In this document: positions 33,650-45,303 of the stretch, in pieces
Layout of the letters: the number at the start of each line of letters is the position of its first letter
Position numbering within the stretch: the stretch's first letter is position 1
NCBI RefSeq assembly: GCF_023091745.1
Contig: NC_068933.1
Span: forward strand, 16,806,001 to 16,870,000
Direction: 5' to 3'
DNA length: 64,000 bases
DNA from: Budorcas taxicolor
Taxonomy: Eukaryota > Chordata > Mammalia > Artiodactyla > Bovidae
Made by a program: the position numbers and the translations under genes
The notes under the pieces: generated by a model
Database searches by the model: none
Seen by the model: only the letters and a program-made list of their open reading frames with translations
Told to the model about the DNA's origin: nothing

Positions 33650-34440
33650 ACTGTTACAATGAACATTCATGGATATAGGTACATATACATGAGTACAGTC
33701 TCTCACTTTTCATTCTTTTAAGGTAATGCGCTTTTAAATAAGAATTCTTCCAACACATTTAGTCAAGTTTAGGAGTTTGCAAAACAAAGGAAATCATCCC
33801 TGAGAAACTTCATCAATTGAAAGAAGCTTCTCTTTGAGTTGTGAGACTTGTAGGTTTAACACCAACAAGCTGCAGTCCTTGTATTAATTCTGACAATGGT
33901 GCTACTTTCAATTAAGTAACCACTAACACCCAAGGCACTGCTTCATGCTTCATTGCTTTTAACCTTTTTTCAAAAAATTAACTTTAAATAGGTAAGAGTC
34001 ACATCAGCTTTGTGATGAAATATCTTCCTAGATGTTTGCAGGAAAAATGATATAGAGAAAGATGGATCCTCAGATAAGAAAGCACTTTCATGGCACAGTC
34101 AGGGAAGAAATTCAGACTGGATTCCTAAGAAGCAGAGAGCTAAATTCTTTGGACATCTTCTATCTACCCCGAGCTACTTACCTATTTTGTGTGATTTTTT
34201 TTTTCAAATGTTGAGAAATATTATTTTGGAAAATAACTTTGTCATCTTTATAAGGAGATGACTTTCTGAAACATATACAAATGTTTGTCCTTTATCGAAT
34301 GAGACATTTTATTGCATATTTAAGGCAGCCACTCTACTTGTCTGTATGGTTGTTAAACCTGTGCTATATATAAATATGTATTTGGTAATTTTAGCCATAG
34401 TTTTTATTTTTATTTATGTAAATAGGGAAGGAAACTTAAT
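33650..34440. other. Unique sequence
   Basis: No recognised element; a T-run lies at 34195-34205. Confidence 0.4.
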
Positions 34441-34444
34441 TTTT

Positions 34445-35560
34445 TTTAACCTTTTCATTGACCCGTTTTAACCTAATCCTTCACCCATTTCGTCTAACCT
34501 CCAACCTTGTGTCTCTGGCAACCACCAATCTGGTCCCTGTATCGATGAGCTGGGGTTTTTGTTTCTTCAGAGTCCACAAAAAATAGAAATCGTAAAGTAT
34601 TTGTTTTTCTTTATGACTTATCTCAGTAAGCATATTGCCCTTGTGATCCATCCATGTTGTCACAAATGGCAAGATTTCTATCCTTTTTATGTCTGAATAA
34701 TATTCCATTATGTGTATGTATGTGTATGGATATACAGATAATATATGTATATATACACACTACAATTTCGCTGTTCATTCATCCATTGATGAACACTCAG
34801 GCTGTTTCCATGTCTTGGTTACGGTAAACAATGCTACAATAACATGGGGGTGCAAATATCTTTTCGCATTAATGTTTTTGTTTGCTTTAGATAAACACAC
34901 AAAGGTGCAACTGCTAAATCATACGATAGTACATTTTTAATTTTTTGAGGAACCCCCATCCTGTCTTCCATAATGCCTGCATGAATTTACATTCCCACCA
35001 GTGCACTAGGGTTCCTTTTCTCCACATCCTCGCCAACATTTCTTACTTCTTGTCTTTTCGATACTAGCCATTCCCAGACGTGAGGTGATAGCTCATTGTT
35101 GTTTTCGATCTGCATTCCTCTGATGATTAATGATGTTGAGAGTCTTTTCATATACCTATTAGACATCTGTATGTCTTCTTTGGAAAAATGTTTATTCAGA
35201 TCGTCTGCCCATTTTTAACTCAGATTGTCTGATTTTTGGCCACTGAGCTGTATGAGCTTTTTATATTTTTTGCTTATTAGCCATTCATCAGTATATGGTT
35301 TGCAAATATCTGCTCTCATTCAGTGGGCTGCCTTTTCATTTTGTTGATGGTTTCCTTTTCTGTGCAGAAAAGTATGATATAGTCCCACTTATTTCTGTTT
35401 TTGTTGCTTTTACTTTTGGTATTAGATTCAAAACATCACCACCGAGACCTATGTCTGGAAGACTGCCTTTCTTCTAGGAGTTTTAGGGATTTGGGTCTTA
35501 CATTCAAGTCTGTAATCCATTTTGAGTTAATTTTTGTGTACAATATGGGACAGTAGCCAA
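34445..35560 (-). mobile_element. L1 LINE fragment (L1M-type), 1.1 kb
   Basis: The plus strand is antisense L1 in order. It begins with 3' region text ('ggcaaccaccaatctggtccctgtatc'), then 'gcatattgcccttgtgatccatccatg', 'gaataatattccattatgtg' and 'caggctgtttccatgtcttgg'. It continues with 'cattcccaccagtgcactagg', 'tgatgattaatgatgttgagag', 'gtctatt'-type text, 'tgggctgccttttcattttgttgatgg' and 'ccattttgagttaatttttgtgtac'. This is the last part of ORF2 and the 3' region. The minus-strand 75-codon frame 34481-34708 (MEYYSDIKRIE...VTTWMDH) is the ORF2 C-terminus. Confidence 0.92.
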
Positions 35561-35564
35561 ATAT

Positions 35565-35900
35565 TTAAAACTGAATAACTAACTTAGAGATATTTTTCTA
35601 TAGAGCAAATTAAGACATATCTGGGTTTATAGTGTGATGCCAGTTGCATCTGAAAATGTGAGAGAAATACAACAGTACAGTGAAGTAATGAACTAGCTAT
35701 GTTCAAATCCTGGCTCCATATTTAATTTACTGCAGATTTTAATAACTTGAACAAAATGAAAAAGGTGGGAGAAAACAGAAAAATCTAAAATGAAGAAACT
35801 CAGTCTGCAGTTTTGCCACACAATTATAAATGATCTAAGTGGTCAGTACAACATATTGCATAGTAGTAGGACAGTAATTTAATAATGGTGATTAAAAAAA
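35565..35900. other. Unique sequence with a possible MIR trace
   Basis: 'atgttcaaatcctggctcc' near 35700 is MIR-like but too short to call. Confidence 0.3.
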
Positions 35901-35903
35901 AAA

Positions 35904-36116
35904 GTGGAAGTGTTAGTTGCTCAGTCATGTTCAATTCTTTGCGACCCCATGGACTGTAGCTCACCAGGCTCCTTTGTCCATGGAATTCTCCAGGCAAGAA
36001 CACTGGTGTGGGTAGCCTTTCCCTTCTCCAGGGGTCTTTCTGATCCAAGGATCAAACCTAAGTCTCCTGAACTGCAGGCAGATTTTTTACCTCTGGAGCC
36101 ACACCAGAGAAGCCCA
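35904..36116 (-). mobile_element. Bov-tA SINE, full length
   Basis: The plus strand reads 'agttgctcagtcatgttcaattctttgcg', 'caggcaagaacactggtgtggg', 'cttctccaggggtctttctg', 'ctcctgaactgcaggcag', ending 'agagaagccc', the reverse complement of the standard element. Confidence 0.94.
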
Positions 36117-36169
36117 ATGATGCTGATAAGATGATGCTATTTTAAGTCAAGTCAACCTGCTTTATAAGG

Positions 36170-36310
36170 CACCTATACAAGCTACATAGCTCTCCTAGGT
36201 ACTGACAACATGGGAGTATATAAAACAGACCTCTTTCCAGCCCTGAGAGAATTCACTGTTAACTTGGTGCCAAAGCTTCGTAAGATTAAGTAATGAAAGT
36301 TAGGGATTTG
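36170..36310 (-). mobile_element. L2 LINE fragment (weak)
   Basis: 'ctctcctaggtactgacaacatggg' and 'cagacctctttccagccctgagagaattcac' resemble the reverse complement of the L2 3' end ('gtgctggggataca...ccctgccctcatggagctta'). Confidence 0.4.
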
Positions 36311-36311
36311 G

Positions 36312-37420
36312 GGGTTGGATTTTATTAGAAAACAAAAATTAAAGGAAGATTCTGAAGATGAAAACAGGAATGACTTCCAATAACTTTTTATGTTTTATCA
36401 TATTCACTATATGCTGCATGCAAATACATGTGGGCCTTGGAGTAAATTTAACCTAATCCTAAGGAGCATTTGTCCTTTTTAGTTTCAATGTGTTTTTATG
36501 TAGTTTATCCAATTAATATGAGAATAAAAAATAGAAAATAAACAATAAATATAATTTAAGGAAATCATTTCCAAAATACTTGGAATCATTTCCAAAAAGC
36601 TACTGGATATCAAGGCAGAAAATGGAAAAGTAAAACTTAATGTTAACTTTAGTTGCTATAACATATCATGTAACTGTATTGCATTTTTTCTACTTTGAAT
36701 TAAGATCAGTTATATCTTAATGAATGAATTTTTTATACTATGAAACAACAATTATTATAAATGATTTTTTAGATTATTCCAGTAGTTTTTACTACATGAA
36801 ATCTGATTACTACATTGCCTTAGGCACTTTTCATGTTTTGTTTATAAAGCTCATAAAATGACTAAATGAAAAAGATAAACAGAATGAAAAGCTTGAAGGG
36901 CTGACAGAAGAGCTATGGTTCCTACTCTATTAAATCTATATTGCATATCTAAAAAAATAATTTATGACAATCTCTTTGTATGGAAGAAAAATTTTATAAT
37001 ATTTAGATCTATTAAGAGAAAGGATGATTTCCTAGGGTTTGAAGCCATAAGAATAATGAAAAAGAGATATATCATCTCACTGTCTTCTATCATGTGTAAA
37101 GTCAATTTTTAAAATGGCAAGATATTCAATCTAAAACCATTAAAGATTATTTCCAAAATCTTGCACTAACTTTAGATATATTACCTATTATACAGTGATT
37201 TTATTTAAAAAAAAAAGTAGAGGGAGATTTATCCTTTTACTAGATCAGGTACCTGGATAGCTGTCTTCTTTAGGGATTTAGTATAATCTTGCCTCAGGCA
37301 GATAAAAGAACTAAATCACCTCTTATGATGTCTCTATGACAACTTCCAACACTTGGAAAGTAAGCACACTCTTAATGCAACAACCAGCATTTATAACTGG
37401 AAGGAATTATAGAAACCATC
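36312..37420. other. Unique AT-rich sequence
   Basis: 1.1 kb with no recognised transposon; the 65-codon frame at 36915-37112 is not supported as a gene. Confidence 0.4.
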
Positions 37421-37424
37421 CAGT

Positions 37425-37645
37425 TCAGGGGTTACCAAACTACTATTTCCTGGTTTTAATAAATTTCATTTTAAGACAGATACTTTCATGCTCATTCACA
37501 TGTTTCTTTAAATATTGTTTCAGCTGCCTTTGCAATACAACAGCAGAGCTGAGTAGCTGCAGCTGAGACCACAGGGGCCACAAAGAAAAAAAAAAACACC
37601 ACTATCTGGCCCTTACGAAAAACAGCTGTTGACTCCTGACCTCAT
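37425..37645. mobile_element. hAT-type MITE remnant
   Basis: 'caggggttaccaaactactatttcc', 'ttttaagacagatactttcatgctcattcac', 'gctgcctttgcaatacaacagcagagctgagtag' and 'ctatctggcccttac' match a mammalian Charlie-group MITE that starts 'caggggt(c)ggcaaactacgg'. Family name not assigned. Confidence 0.6.
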
Positions 37646-37816
37646 CCATATACCTCATTTACAATGAAATGGTTAAAGCCCTGAGGAAAAAAAGTAAGTT
37701 GCCCATGCTTACCCAGACAGTAAACAGTGGAGGTCTTCTGTTTCTAGATTCACTGAATGCATCATTATACTATCCTGTCACTTGTGATATAAAATAATGT
37801 TTGATATCCTCCAGAA

Positions 37817-38030
37817 TGGCTTCCCAGGTGGCGCAGCGGTAAAAAACCCACTTGCAATGCAGGAGATGTGAGTTCAAATCCTGAGTTGAGAAGATCCCCT
37901 AGAGGAGGAAATGGCAACCCACTCTGGTATTCTTGCTCAGGAAATCCCATGGACAGAGGAGCCTGCCGGAACACGGCCCACGGGGTTACAAAGAGTCAGA
38001 CACGACAGAGCCACCGAGCACTCAAACTCA
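37817..38030 (+). mobile_element. Bov-tA SINE, full length
   Basis: 'ggcttcccaggtggcgcagcgg', 'cttgcaatgcaggagatgtg', 'gaaatggcaacccactctgg', 'cagacacgacagagccacc'. CpG-containing and fairly intact. The 69- and 103-codon frames are shadows. Confidence 0.93.
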
Positions 38031-38191
38031 GGATTACAGATACAGTGACAGAATCCTTTCTAAGAATTTTTTACACTGGTAAATGTGCTCCTTCGCCCGT
38101 CTTATTCTTTTCCTTGAAAATGAGGGAAGCTTTAAAAAGACTAGTAACTAGAACAACACCCGTATCCTTTGGTCTATAAGTTGTATTTGTA

Positions 38192-38275
38192 TTGGATTGG
38201 CCAAAAAGTTCATTCATTCAGGTTTTCCTGTAAGATAGCATGGAAAAACCCAAACAAACTTGTTGGCCAACCCAA
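38192..38275. mobile_element. Mariner MITE (bovine mariner type), 84 bp
   Basis: This is a near-palindrome. The left arm 'ttggattggccaaaaagttc' and the right arm 'caacttgttggccaacccaa'-type text are inverted repeats that meet near 38233. TA dinucleotides flank both ends (38190-38191 and 38276-38277), the mariner target. It matches the short bovine mariner derivative starting 'ttgggttggccaaaaagttc'. Transcribed copies fold into a long hairpin. Confidence 0.9.
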
Positions 38276-38458
38276 TACGTAAGGAAAACAATGTGATAAG
38301 AACACGTAATACATTATATATCACTGGCTTCCCATTGTCAATCACATTTTTACTTTCCCTGATTGACTCCAAATTTCTGCCTATTACTGATATCCAAGTA
38401 TTACACCATGTGAAGTCATCATCAAGCAGAATGCCAATCCGTATCTTCAGAAATACTT

Positions 38459-39066
38459 AAGTCCCATCACTTCATGGCAAATAGAAGGGGAAAAGGTAGA
38501 AGCAGTGATAGATTTTCTTTTCCTGGGCCCCAAAATCACTGCGGATGGTGACTGCATCCATGAGATTAGAAGACACTTGCCTCTTGGAAGTAAAGCAATG
38601 AGAAACCTAGACAGCATATTAAAAAACAGAGACATCACTCTGCCGACAAAGGTCTGTATAGTCAATGCTATGGTTTTGCCAGTAGTCACATATGGATGTG
38701 AGAGTTGGATCATAAAAAAGGCTGAGCACAGAAAAACTGATGGTTTCGAAGACTCTTTAGAATCCCTTGGATTGATCAAACCAGTCAACCCTAAAGGAAA
38801 TCAATCATGAATATTCATTGGAGGAACTGATGCTAAAGCTGAAGCTGCAACCCTTTGGCCACCTGATAGAAAGAGCCAGCTCATTGGAAAGCTGGGAAAG
38901 ATTGCAGGCAAAAGGAGGAGAAGGCTGCAGACTATGAGATTGTTAGATAGCATCACTGACTCAATGGACATGAACTTGAGCAAACTCTGGGAGACAGTCG
39001 AGGACAGGGAAGCATGCTACAGTCCGTCGTGTCACAAAGAGTCAGACTCAGAACTGAACAACAAAA
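38459..39066 (+). mobile_element. BovB LINE fragment, internally deleted
   Basis: It begins in the RT C-terminal part ('cccatcacttcatggcaaatag', PITSWQIEGE) and runs through 'gacatcactctgccgacaaagg' and 'tatggatgtgagagttgg' to a diverged 3' end 'actgaacaacaaaaac'. A short internal deletion near 38745-38752 removes the ELWCWRR-encoding segment, and a second gap near 38890 removes the ETLMLG part. The 101-, 112- and 113-codon frames are fragments of this dead element. Confidence 0.94.
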
Positions 39067-39213
39067 ACAAAGCTTCAAAAAATAGACAGATGGTCTGTTC
39101 TTTAAAGATTCAAGGAAGAGATGGTAAGAGCTTAGTGTTAAGAGCAAAAAGATGGCAAGCAGGTTACCTTGGATCAAATTTTACTCCACACTACCTACCA
39201 GCTTACAACACTG

Positions 39214-39246
39214 TACACACACACACACACACACATGCACACATAT
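39214..39246. repeat. (AC)n microsatellite
   Basis: About ten uninterrupted AC units followed by an interrupted part 'atgcacacatatat'. Confidence 0.9.
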
Positions 39247-39249
39247 ATC

Positions 39250-40863
39250 TAACTCTTAAGGCACCCTATTGAGATGTTACATATCTTTTCAGTCTTCAGA
39301 AATATGAGATGATACATTAATTCTCTTTATCATGATGATTATATATGTTATACCTCAATTTAAAAAAAAGAAACAAAAATCATGGGATTAATATTCTTTT
39401 AGCAAGAGAAGAAAGGAAAACATAAACTAGCCATTTCTTGTCAAATTAAATCTTTGGTTATTATGTTGCTGAACTCCAAATAAACAAAATGATCTCTATT
39501 TCCCATTTTGCAGTGGTAAGTATTTTGATGTTTATGATATCAGTGGTTTGCAAAAACAAGTTACCAACTAGTGCTGTCATCCAAGTACTATGTAATCATC
39601 TGAAACTGTTGCATCAATGATTCTAGTCTAGCACAGAAAATTTCGGTTCCAGCAGGTACTTACAGAAACAAGTTCTGTGTACAAATGTCAAAATGCGGAA
39701 ATAAGAGCAGTACAATAAAACAGCTGGGTAGATTAAGCCTAGAGTATATTTTTTCCAGTTTGGAGTGCAATGAAACTATTTTTCTTTCAAGAATCCAAAA
39801 TCTGCTTTAATTAGGATATCAAAGAGACCAGACTCACCAAAATTTTAACCTCACAAAAATGCTAGAATTAATGTCCTTTATGTTTCTAAAATAACGAAGA
39901 GTTTCCTATAGAAGGAAATAACACTTAGGGTGTATGTTGCATGCCTACTGAAAAGATTAAAGCCTCCTTGGTAATTTCCTCGTTTCCCAGCTCCTTTCTT
40001 TCAATATTTGGTCTCAAGAGATTAGCATTGACTTCTGAGAAGTGCAAGCTGCTCTTTAAAATCATCTTTTATATCCCACAATCACTGTTGATAAAATAGG
40101 ACAATGTCAAGGGATTTTATGACATGTAATTCTTCAACATGCACAATAAATGAAAAGAATAATTTATACATCTCTAATTATAGTATGGTAAAAGGAAGAA
40201 GGAAGATCATATCACTGAAATTACGAATTATGTATAAGACTCATCCAAAGCCAGCACTTACTTTTGTTCAGGATAACTTTATGGCTCATTAACTCTGTTG
40301 TGTGTAGAGGTAAGACTTTCATGGTCTTACTGTTTATACATTTTCAATTATAATTAGATTGATTATATGCATTTCTAAACAACTAGTTTTTAAAAACAAA
40401 GGCATGAATGACCCAATATATCATGGGATAAATACATGAGCCACAATTAGTTTCTTCTTAGCCTTATGGAAAGCTACTTTTAAAAAAAAATTCTTAAACA
40501 GAAGTTACTTAAATTATAATTATAAAAATCAGTTATATTTTTAAATATTCAAAAGTTTCAGCAATTAGTAGCTACATACATTCAATCTTATCTCCTTTCC
40601 TGTTTTAAAATCTGAAATAATATTTTATGTATATGTACATTCAGTAATAAATTTGAAACTCTTCTCTTGTCCCTTATTCCTCTATAATTTGGCTGAGGAA
40701 AACTGTTTGATTTAAAAAAAAAGAAGAAGAAGAATTGCATACTTCTCCATTCATTCTTCAAATGTACCCCTGAATCAACATTAGTTGGCCTGAAGTATAT
40801 TCAAGTATTTAAACAAATATGACTGTGTCTGTCAGGGTCTGCAGAATTCAATTTGATTTGATT
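39250..40863. other. Unique AT-rich sequence
   Basis: 1.6 kb with no recognised transposon or exon. Confidence 0.45.
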
Positions 40864-40877
40864 ATAAAATAGATAGT

Positions 40878-40996
40878 GAAGTGAAGTTGCTCAGTTGTGT
40901 CCGACTCTTTGCAACCCCACCGACTGTAGCCCACCAGGCTCAGTCCATGGAATTCTCCAGGCAAGAATACTGGAGTGGGTTGCGATTTCCTTCTCC
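40878..40996 (-). mobile_element. Bov-A type SINE with target-site duplication
   Basis: Reverse complement of a single Bov-A body: 'gttgctcagttgtgtccgactc', 'gaattctccaggcaagaatactgg', 'gatttccttctcc'. It is flanked by a perfect 12-bp repeat AAAATAGATAGT at 40866-40877 and 40997-41008, and the tRNA head is absent. Confidence 0.95.
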
Positions 40997-41009
40997 AAAA
41001 TAGATAGTA

Positions 41010-41308
41010 TAATACTGTAAACTGTGCAGAGCACAGAGGTAAAAGTTTCAGTTTCCCACTGTTCACCTCCACCAAATATTCCTCCCAGAAGTAATCACAG
41101 TTAGGAATTTTTTGTGTATCATTTTGAGTTATGTTCTGTGCATATGTATCTGGGTTTTGAAATGTTAAGCCCTGTAGAGGAGAACAGGTAAGAACTAGGG
41201 ATCAATGTAGAATATTTTAGATGAACACAGGGTGATGACATTCCACTCAATAAAGTATACTCACTGGATAGCTCCTGTGTGCAAACTGTCATAATAAATT
41301 TTATAGAA
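41010..41308. other. Unassigned sequence
   Basis: L1 3'-UTR-like phrases are faint ('gttatgttctgtgcatatg'); nothing callable. Confidence 0.3.
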
Positions 41309-41310
41309 GA

Positions 41311-41788
41311 CATCAGTTCAGTTCAGTTGCTCAGTCATGTCCGACTCTTTGCGACCCCATAAGCCGCAGCACGCCAGGCCTCCCTGTCCATCACCAACTC
41401 CCAGAGTCCACCCAAACCCATGTCCATTGAGTTGGTGATGCCATCCACCTATCTCATCCTCTGTCGTCCCCTTCTCCTTCTGCCCTCAATCTTTCCCAGC
41501 ATCAGGGTCTTTTCAAATGAGTCAGCTCTTCACATCAGGTGACCAAAGTATTGGAGTATCAGCTTCAACATCAGTCCTTCCAATGAACACCCAGGACTGA
41601 TCTCCTTTAGGATGGACTGGGTGGACCTCCTTGCAGTCCAAGGGACTCTCGAAAGTCTTCTCCAACACCACAGTTCAAAAGCATCAATTCTTTGGCACTC
41701 AGCTTCTTTATAGTCCAACTCTCACATCCATACATGACCACTGGAAAAACCATAGCCTTGACTAGACAGACCTTTGTTGACATGGGAG
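41311..41788 (-). mobile_element. BovB LINE 3' part
   Basis: The plus strand starts with the reverse complement of the BovB terminus ('ttcagttcagttgctcag') and passes 'gttggtgatgccatccacc' and 'gtccttccaatgaacacccagg'. It runs to 'accatagccttgactagac' and 'cctttgttgacatggg'. Minus-strand frames encode KAMVFPVVMYGCESWTIKK and FELWCWRRLSRVPW. 5'-truncated and frame-shifted between these two parts. Confidence 0.95.
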
Positions 41789-41866
41789 GGTGTAAAAGTG
41801 GAGAGATCACACTAGCTGCCTTCCATGAGCGTGTATTTCTGTAATGTACAGAAATAAACACCACTG

Positions 41867-41995
41867 GGGCTTCCCTGGCAGCCCAGTGGTTAAGACTTCC
41901 TGCTTCCAGTGAAGGGGGCATGAGTTCGATCCCTGGTCCAGGAACTACGGTCCCACATACCACTTAGCGCAGCCAGAAAACAAACAAAAAAGATA
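41867..41995 (+). mobile_element. CHR-type tRNA-derived SINE
   Basis: 'ggggcttccctggcagcccag', 'gttaagacttcctgcttcc', 'gagttcgatccctggtccagg', 'cacttagcgcagccag' and an A-rich tail with 'aacaaacaaaaaag'. No Bov-A body. Confidence 0.88.
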
Positions 41996-42309
41996 AACTG
42001 TAAAAACAATGTTGAGTGTTACACGGTATAAAAGACTCGGTTATGGGAGAACAAAAGTGAGTGGCTTAAACCTACTTGGATGAGTTTGTTTGAATTAATC
42101 ATATGGTCAGGAAGACTGACACTGCTTAACATATTTAGAGAGGAGAAAAAAAAAATGGTGAGGATTAGAGTACACACACAGGTACAGTAATTAATAAAGT
42201 AGAAAGGTAGGTGGAGGCCAATTTTGGATTTTGACATTACTGGTTATTTTAAAATAAGCTATCAGTATCAGATATGTATTATAGAAAAGAAAAAATATCC
42301 AGTGAAAGA

Positions 42310-42690
42310 AGAGTGGATCAAAGATGGAGAAGATTAAGATGAGTAAAATAAGAACTTACAGTGATCCTCCAGGCAAGACTTTTAAAAAGTGCTTATAAAA
42401 ATGGTAAGACTGAACTGAGAGACAATTCAAAGAGGAGGGTCGACTTGAATATGGGATTTAAACATTTGAATCTGAGGTATGAAACAGCAGGAAACTGGGG
42501 AAGCTGTAAGATTTCTCGCTTGACTGATTGTGTGGCTGTTGCAGTTATTAATTAAGAAAAGGGAATATAGAAGTAGCTGGGGAAGAATGGTGAGGAATAA
42601 TGAACTCGGCTTTGAAAATACTAAACCTGAGTCACCTGTGCGGCCCTCACAAAAATTATCCCAGAAGCAATGTCTGGGACATATAAGTTA
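42310..42690 (-). mobile_element. L2 LINE fragment (weak)
   Basis: 'agctggggaagaatggtgagg', 'aactcggctttgaaaatactaaacctgag' and 'cacctgtgcggcc' resemble reverse-complement L2 ('ggttttggacatgttaagtttgagatgcctg'). Old and divergent. Confidence 0.38.
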
Positions 42691-42694
42691 ATTG

Positions 42695-44075
42695 AATAGC
42701 AAAACTCAGAGCCATAAATTTAAGATGATTTTCATCTAGTTGATATCACCCAGCAAGATATTTTAAACTGAAGAAAGGTCCAAGACATAAACACATCCAC
42801 CAGGCAAGAAATGCTGAAGAAGAAAGAAAAGGACCCAGAGGGATGCATAAGGGAAGAGAAACACCAAACAGCTCCTGACATGCATCCAGGCCTCCCGGAA
42901 GCTCACATCTTCTCAGCACCACTTCTGCTCCTAGGATAGTTCCAAAGCTTTCTCTTGTGATTTTTCTTTGGGCTTTGATGACTGCTCTACCTGGCCCCTT
43001 CTTTGTTATCAGCACTCAGACTTTCATCTTTCAGAGACACAAAGAATACACTACTTGCTTCTGTCCTTAAGAGTTAGAAGTTATTTTGAGCTGAAAACAA
43101 TTTTTACTAACAAATACTACATGAAAAAAATAAAGAGGTTTTTTAAAATAAAAACAATACGAAAGCTATAAAGATTAAATGGAATCTTAAATTGCTTTCC
43201 TTACTGTTCATGTTCTTTTGACATACAAAGAAACTAAAACTGATGGTTCTTAGCATCCTCACTGATTTCATTTTTATGTGTTTCGTTTTTGCATCAGGCT
43301 TTTCTAAAACTCCAATTATCTTTTTGTTCCAGGGCCATGGCTCTGAATCTTTCCCAAATCCTTCCCTATTCAGTACACTTTAAACTCCCTAAATAAGTCT
43401 CAATGTTCAGCAACTGGACCCACCTGTGAGATTCATTTATATCTCGGAGATTACCACATAATCAGTGTTTTGTTCCTTAATGTAGGAAAATGCCTGTGTT
43501 ACTGCTGACTTAAGTGAGAGGAACAGATACAGGGTACAGAATGGAGTAGCAGAGATTTTTTTCCCCTTCTCTGTGTTTTATTCCAGTGTCAACAACAATA
43601 AACATTTACTGACTGTCTCCCAAGCAGAATACTGAGTAATGAAAAGAAATGCCACTTCTATTTTCTCCTCACAAAAAAACTAATTAAAGAATAGCTATGC
43701 AAACAAGTGGAAAAGTTAACCTAAGAAGAGAAAATTACCTACGTAACAACTTAGCGTACACTAAAAAAGACATCACAAAACTGTGCAGAATGGAAGGGGT
43801 AGTTAGTAAGTATTATTTGAATTAAGTGCTTTGCAACTGGGGTTGGGAGGGGGGGAATTCATTTAGAACCATACTTCATACCATAAACCAAAATAATTCT
43901 ATTTAAAGTGCTTTTAAAATACACAAAAATAGACTATGATTGTTTCCCCAAATCTCTACCTGAATTTTTCCTTCATCAACTAATAAAAGCATCAATAGAT
44001 CTGAGGATAGCAACAAAAGAGAGACTTTTTATGTTTTAAAAAACCACACAAACTAGAAAAATAACAGAAAAAATT
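42695..44075. other. Unique sequence
   Basis: 1.4 kb with no recognised transposon. The 89-codon minus-strand frame at 42746-43015 has no recognised homology. Confidence 0.4.
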
Positions 44076-44079
44076 CATT

Positions 44080-44500
44080 AGTTAAATAGAAAAGAGATAT
44101 GAATATGCAATTCAAAAAAAACAGCACATTTTAACTAGACATTGGCTTTAAAATATGGGAGTGCTGAAACTTGATAAACAGGAAAAGTTTTACATTAAAA
44201 CAGCAATGAAGTAGAATGACTTTCACATATTGCTGGGACCATCCGAAATTTCTTCAACCATATGGAAAGCAATTTGGCAACATAACTGAAAGACTTTACA
44301 CGCTTTCAATCAGTAATTCTACCTCAGAACAAGCATGGAATACATTATCAGGAAGTAAATTGTAAATTATGATTAATTCACTTAATGTAGCATCCATTAA
44401 AAACTATAAGAACTGTAGAAATAGGGTAAAAGGCTTTATAATTACAAGTGGAAAAGCATGATATAAAATTTCACATACAATGTAATTGCTTCTAGGTAAA
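44080..44500 (+). mobile_element. Old L1 LINE fragment (L1M/HAL1-like)
   Basis: 'gaaaagagatatgaatatgcaattc', 'acattaaaacagcaatgaagtag', 'tgctgggaccatccgaaatttc', 'ggaaagcaatttggcaacata', 'atgtagcatccattaaaaact' follow the sense order of old L1 ORF2 3' regions. Confidence 0.65.
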
Positions 44501-44504
44501 ATTT

Positions 44505-44786
44505 ATGAGTTCATTTGCCATGTGATGTATAAAACGCACAAAGGTGTGTTAGTCATAGCTCAAAAGAGATCTCTGCCAGCCAGCCCGCAGGTTCGCAGGA
44601 CTAGACTCCAGCTGTGGTTCTGCTTCCTTTCTCTCTTTCAGGGTCAAGGCAAAAGGGAAGTCGCCACTATGGAATGCTCTACGCATAGTACTACTAAAAT
44701 TGTGTCGGCTGAATGAAGTTATGGGGTCAAGTTCAATATCAGAGACAAGGACAAACACCCTTTTATTTTAAATCATATATCCTTGT
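44505..44786. other. Short GC-richer patch of unknown nature
   Basis: Between 44570 and 44720 the sequence is richer in GC and keeps several CpGs. It holds a pyrimidine tract ending in AG ('ttcctttctctctttcag', 44624-44641) followed by a short open frame on the plus strand. No protein homology recognised. Confidence 0.3.
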
Positions 44787-44788
44787 AT

Positions 44789-45046
44789 GCTGCTAAGTCA
44801 CTTCAGTCGTGTCCGACTCTGTGCGACCCCATAGACGGCAGCCCGCCAGGCTCCCCGTCCCTGGGATTCTGCAGGCAAGAGTACTGGAGTGGGTTGCCTT
44901 TTCCTTCTCCAATGCATGAAAGTGAAAAGTGAAAGTGAAGTCGCTCAGTCGTGTCTGACCCTCAGCGACCCCATGGACTGCAGCCTTCCAGGCTCCTCCG
45001 TCCAGGGATTTTCCAGGCAAGAGTACTGGAGTGGGGTGCCAGTGTC
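44789..45046 (-). mobile_element. Bov-A2 SINE
   Basis: Reverse complement of a Bov-A dimer: 'gctgctaagtcacttcagtcg', 'gcaggcaagagtactggagtgg', 'tgcatgaaagtgaaaagtg' linker, 'gtcgctcagtcgtgtctgacc'. CpG-rich and well-preserved. The 65-79-codon frames across it are shadows. Confidence 0.96.
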
Positions 45047-45303
45047 AAAACTGAAAGCAAAAATTATAGAGTTAGACGTAACATGACTACTAAGATGTCA
45101 AAGGAAGTGAAAACGGGACTGGGAGTGGGACAGTATGAATTAACGAGCAAGAGAAGGACGAGGCTGGGGAGAGCAGGGAGCATGTGCTGAAGATACCAGG
45201 AGAGAGGCCCCAGGGAAAATTTTAATCTTAGACAAGTACCCAGGTAAAGAAATAACTGGACAAGATTTCAAAACCCCATTATGTGCTCAAGAGCCATCCT
45301 CAC

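Noticed and set aside
42746..43015. 89-codon minus-strand frame
   Set aside because: No recognised homology; the flanks show no acceptor or donor that keeps the frame.
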